A stretch of 64,000 bases of DNA from NCBI RefSeq assembly GCF_034702125.1, contig NC_085866.1, forward strand, positions 13,711,564 through 13,775,563, written 5' to 3'. The translations under genes were made by a program, and so were the position numbers. Below are positions 63,229-64,000 of the stretch, in pieces (position 1 is the stretch's first letter; each line of letters begins with the position of its first letter). The notes below the pieces were generated by a model, which saw nothing but the letters and a program-made list of their open reading frames with translations, searched no databases and was not told where the DNA came from. This DNA comes from Engraulis encrasicolus (lineage: Eukaryota > Chordata > Actinopteri > Clupeiformes > Engraulidae).

Positions 63229-63417
63229 TGTACACACATGCGTGCGCATGCACACACACACACGCCCATGCATGCACACATGTATACACACACACACCGG
63301 CCCGCGCGCCCGCCCACACACGCACACACACACACACACACGCACACACACACACACACGCACACACACACACACACGCACACACGCACACACACGCACA
63401 CACGCACACACACTCAC
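63229..63417. repeat. (CA)n-rich array
   Basis: CA with CG and TG interruptions (CACACGCACA), the right half of the array split by the element ending at 63224. Confidence 0.9.
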
Positions 63418-63524
63418 AATGCTTCACTGATTCCAAATCAACTATTAGCTATTATCATTTCCGATCCTCACACCTACTGTAGTCTGTGCTGGAAATACGC
63501 TTCTGTGCAGCATACTGTATACAA

Positions 63525-63791
63525 TTAGCCTGGGAACTCCCATACTGCCTTTAGTTCTACACAATCGTTTCGATCTGAAAGACAGTATGGCGAGGATGAC
63601 TCATAACGTACAAGATCATGGGATCTGTGTCATAATGGCCAAGCATTCCGACCTTAACAGTTTCTCTGCCCAATCAGAGAGCAGGGCAGTGTGTCATAAT
63701 AGCCAAGTATTCCGGCCCCATACGGAATTTACAATAGGCAACTCCCCAGACCTAATCTCACTTGTGATTAGGTCTGGTGTTAACCAGGCAA
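63525..63791. mobile_element. hAT-like MITE with perfect 8-bp duplication
   Basis: Ends TTAGCCTGGGAACTCCC and GGTGTTAACCAGGCAA. Flanked by GTATACAA on both sides (63517-63524 and 63792-63799). Same family as the insertion at 43207-43750 in ikbkg. Confidence 0.85.
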
Positions 63792-64000
63792 GTATACAAC
63801 AGCGCTGATCTAAGAAACGGTGACTGAATCAGTGTAATTATGATGGTCCTGATGAACCACATGAGGTCTGTGTAGCAGAGCAAAGGCTGTGACGGATTAG
63901 ATCCATCAGGTACGTATGCTGAGCTGGGGAGGATGAGGAGGAGGGGAGGAAGATGGTGCAGGTGTGTGTGTGTGTGTGCGTGTGTGCGTGTGTGTGTGTG

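Larger units (their letters stand above)
60604..64000. other. Right-hand stretch without recognised exons
   Basis: Upstream (5') of the unidentified gene's first exon seen here. It holds a small MITE (60680-60832), a CA-rich array, a 2.2-kb insertion (60993-63224), a second part of the CA array and a hAT-like MITE (63525-63791). No coding exon was identified. Confidence 0.55.

Noticed and set aside
63880..63950. Possible upstream exon of the unidentified gene (minus strand, CAG/CTCAGCATACG...)
   Set aside because: The frame after the candidate acceptor soon meets a stop in two frames, there is no clear donor, and no protein similarity is recognised.

Overview
The window is nuclear DNA of a teleost fish. 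Several things point that way: multi-exon genes with GT-AG introns, very dense (GT/CA)n microsatellites, tRNA-derived SINEs, an L2/CR1-type LINE, and many hAT, Tc1, piggyBac and palindromic MITE-like insertions. Species cannot be read from the sequence alone.

Five protein-coding genes are visible and all are on the minus strand, so they run from right to left. (1) 60603-53800: the last exons of an unidentified proline/serine-rich protein ending in GLMGRR. (2) 48983-47091: a complete three-exon caveolin, closest to caveolin-2. (3) 44828-14874 (non-coding first exon near 45970-46030): complete ikbkg (NEMO), 15 coding exons, 644 codons, spread over 31 kb. (4) 13772-10434: complete ssr4 (TRAP-delta), six exons, 167 residues. 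(5) 9180-1591: sephs2 (selenophosphate synthetase 2), seven exons, with the C-terminal part beyond the left edge. Every junction I give for genes 2-5 keeps reading frame and follows GT-AG. In human, SSR4 and IKBKG are both on Xq28, so the ssr4-ikbkg pair looks like conserved linkage.

sephs2 carries an in-frame TGA (9027-9025) in the GUGCK active-site motif, so it is itself a selenoprotein in the pathway that makes selenophosphate. Its SECIS element would lie left of the window. ssr4 encodes a subunit of the ER translocon-associated TRAP complex. ikbkg encodes the regulatory subunit of the IKK complex in NF-kB signalling, and the caveolin is a membrane-scaffold protein. I see no functional pathway joining the five.

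The most unusual structure is inside ikbkg. At three different exons the exon 3' end, its 5' splice site and the first intronic bases have been copied in tandem into the intron. About 14 extra copies follow exon 13 (23957-25590). About 11 diverged copies follow exon 14 (16950-17790). About four extra 57-bp copies follow exon 3 (43090-43919), where the first three donors are in frame with one another, and a hAT-like MITE has later landed in that array. Several introns in the window also have (CA/GT)n tracts directly against splice sites.

The rest is transposon-derived. It includes a frameshifted LINE (20235-23400), THAP and YqaJ gene remnants (18351-19082), a Tc1-like element nested in a TTAA-flanked element (31908-34813) beside two hAT elements with perfect 8-bp duplications, and a recurring repeat family marked by a GAAGAAGG...GAAACGT motif.
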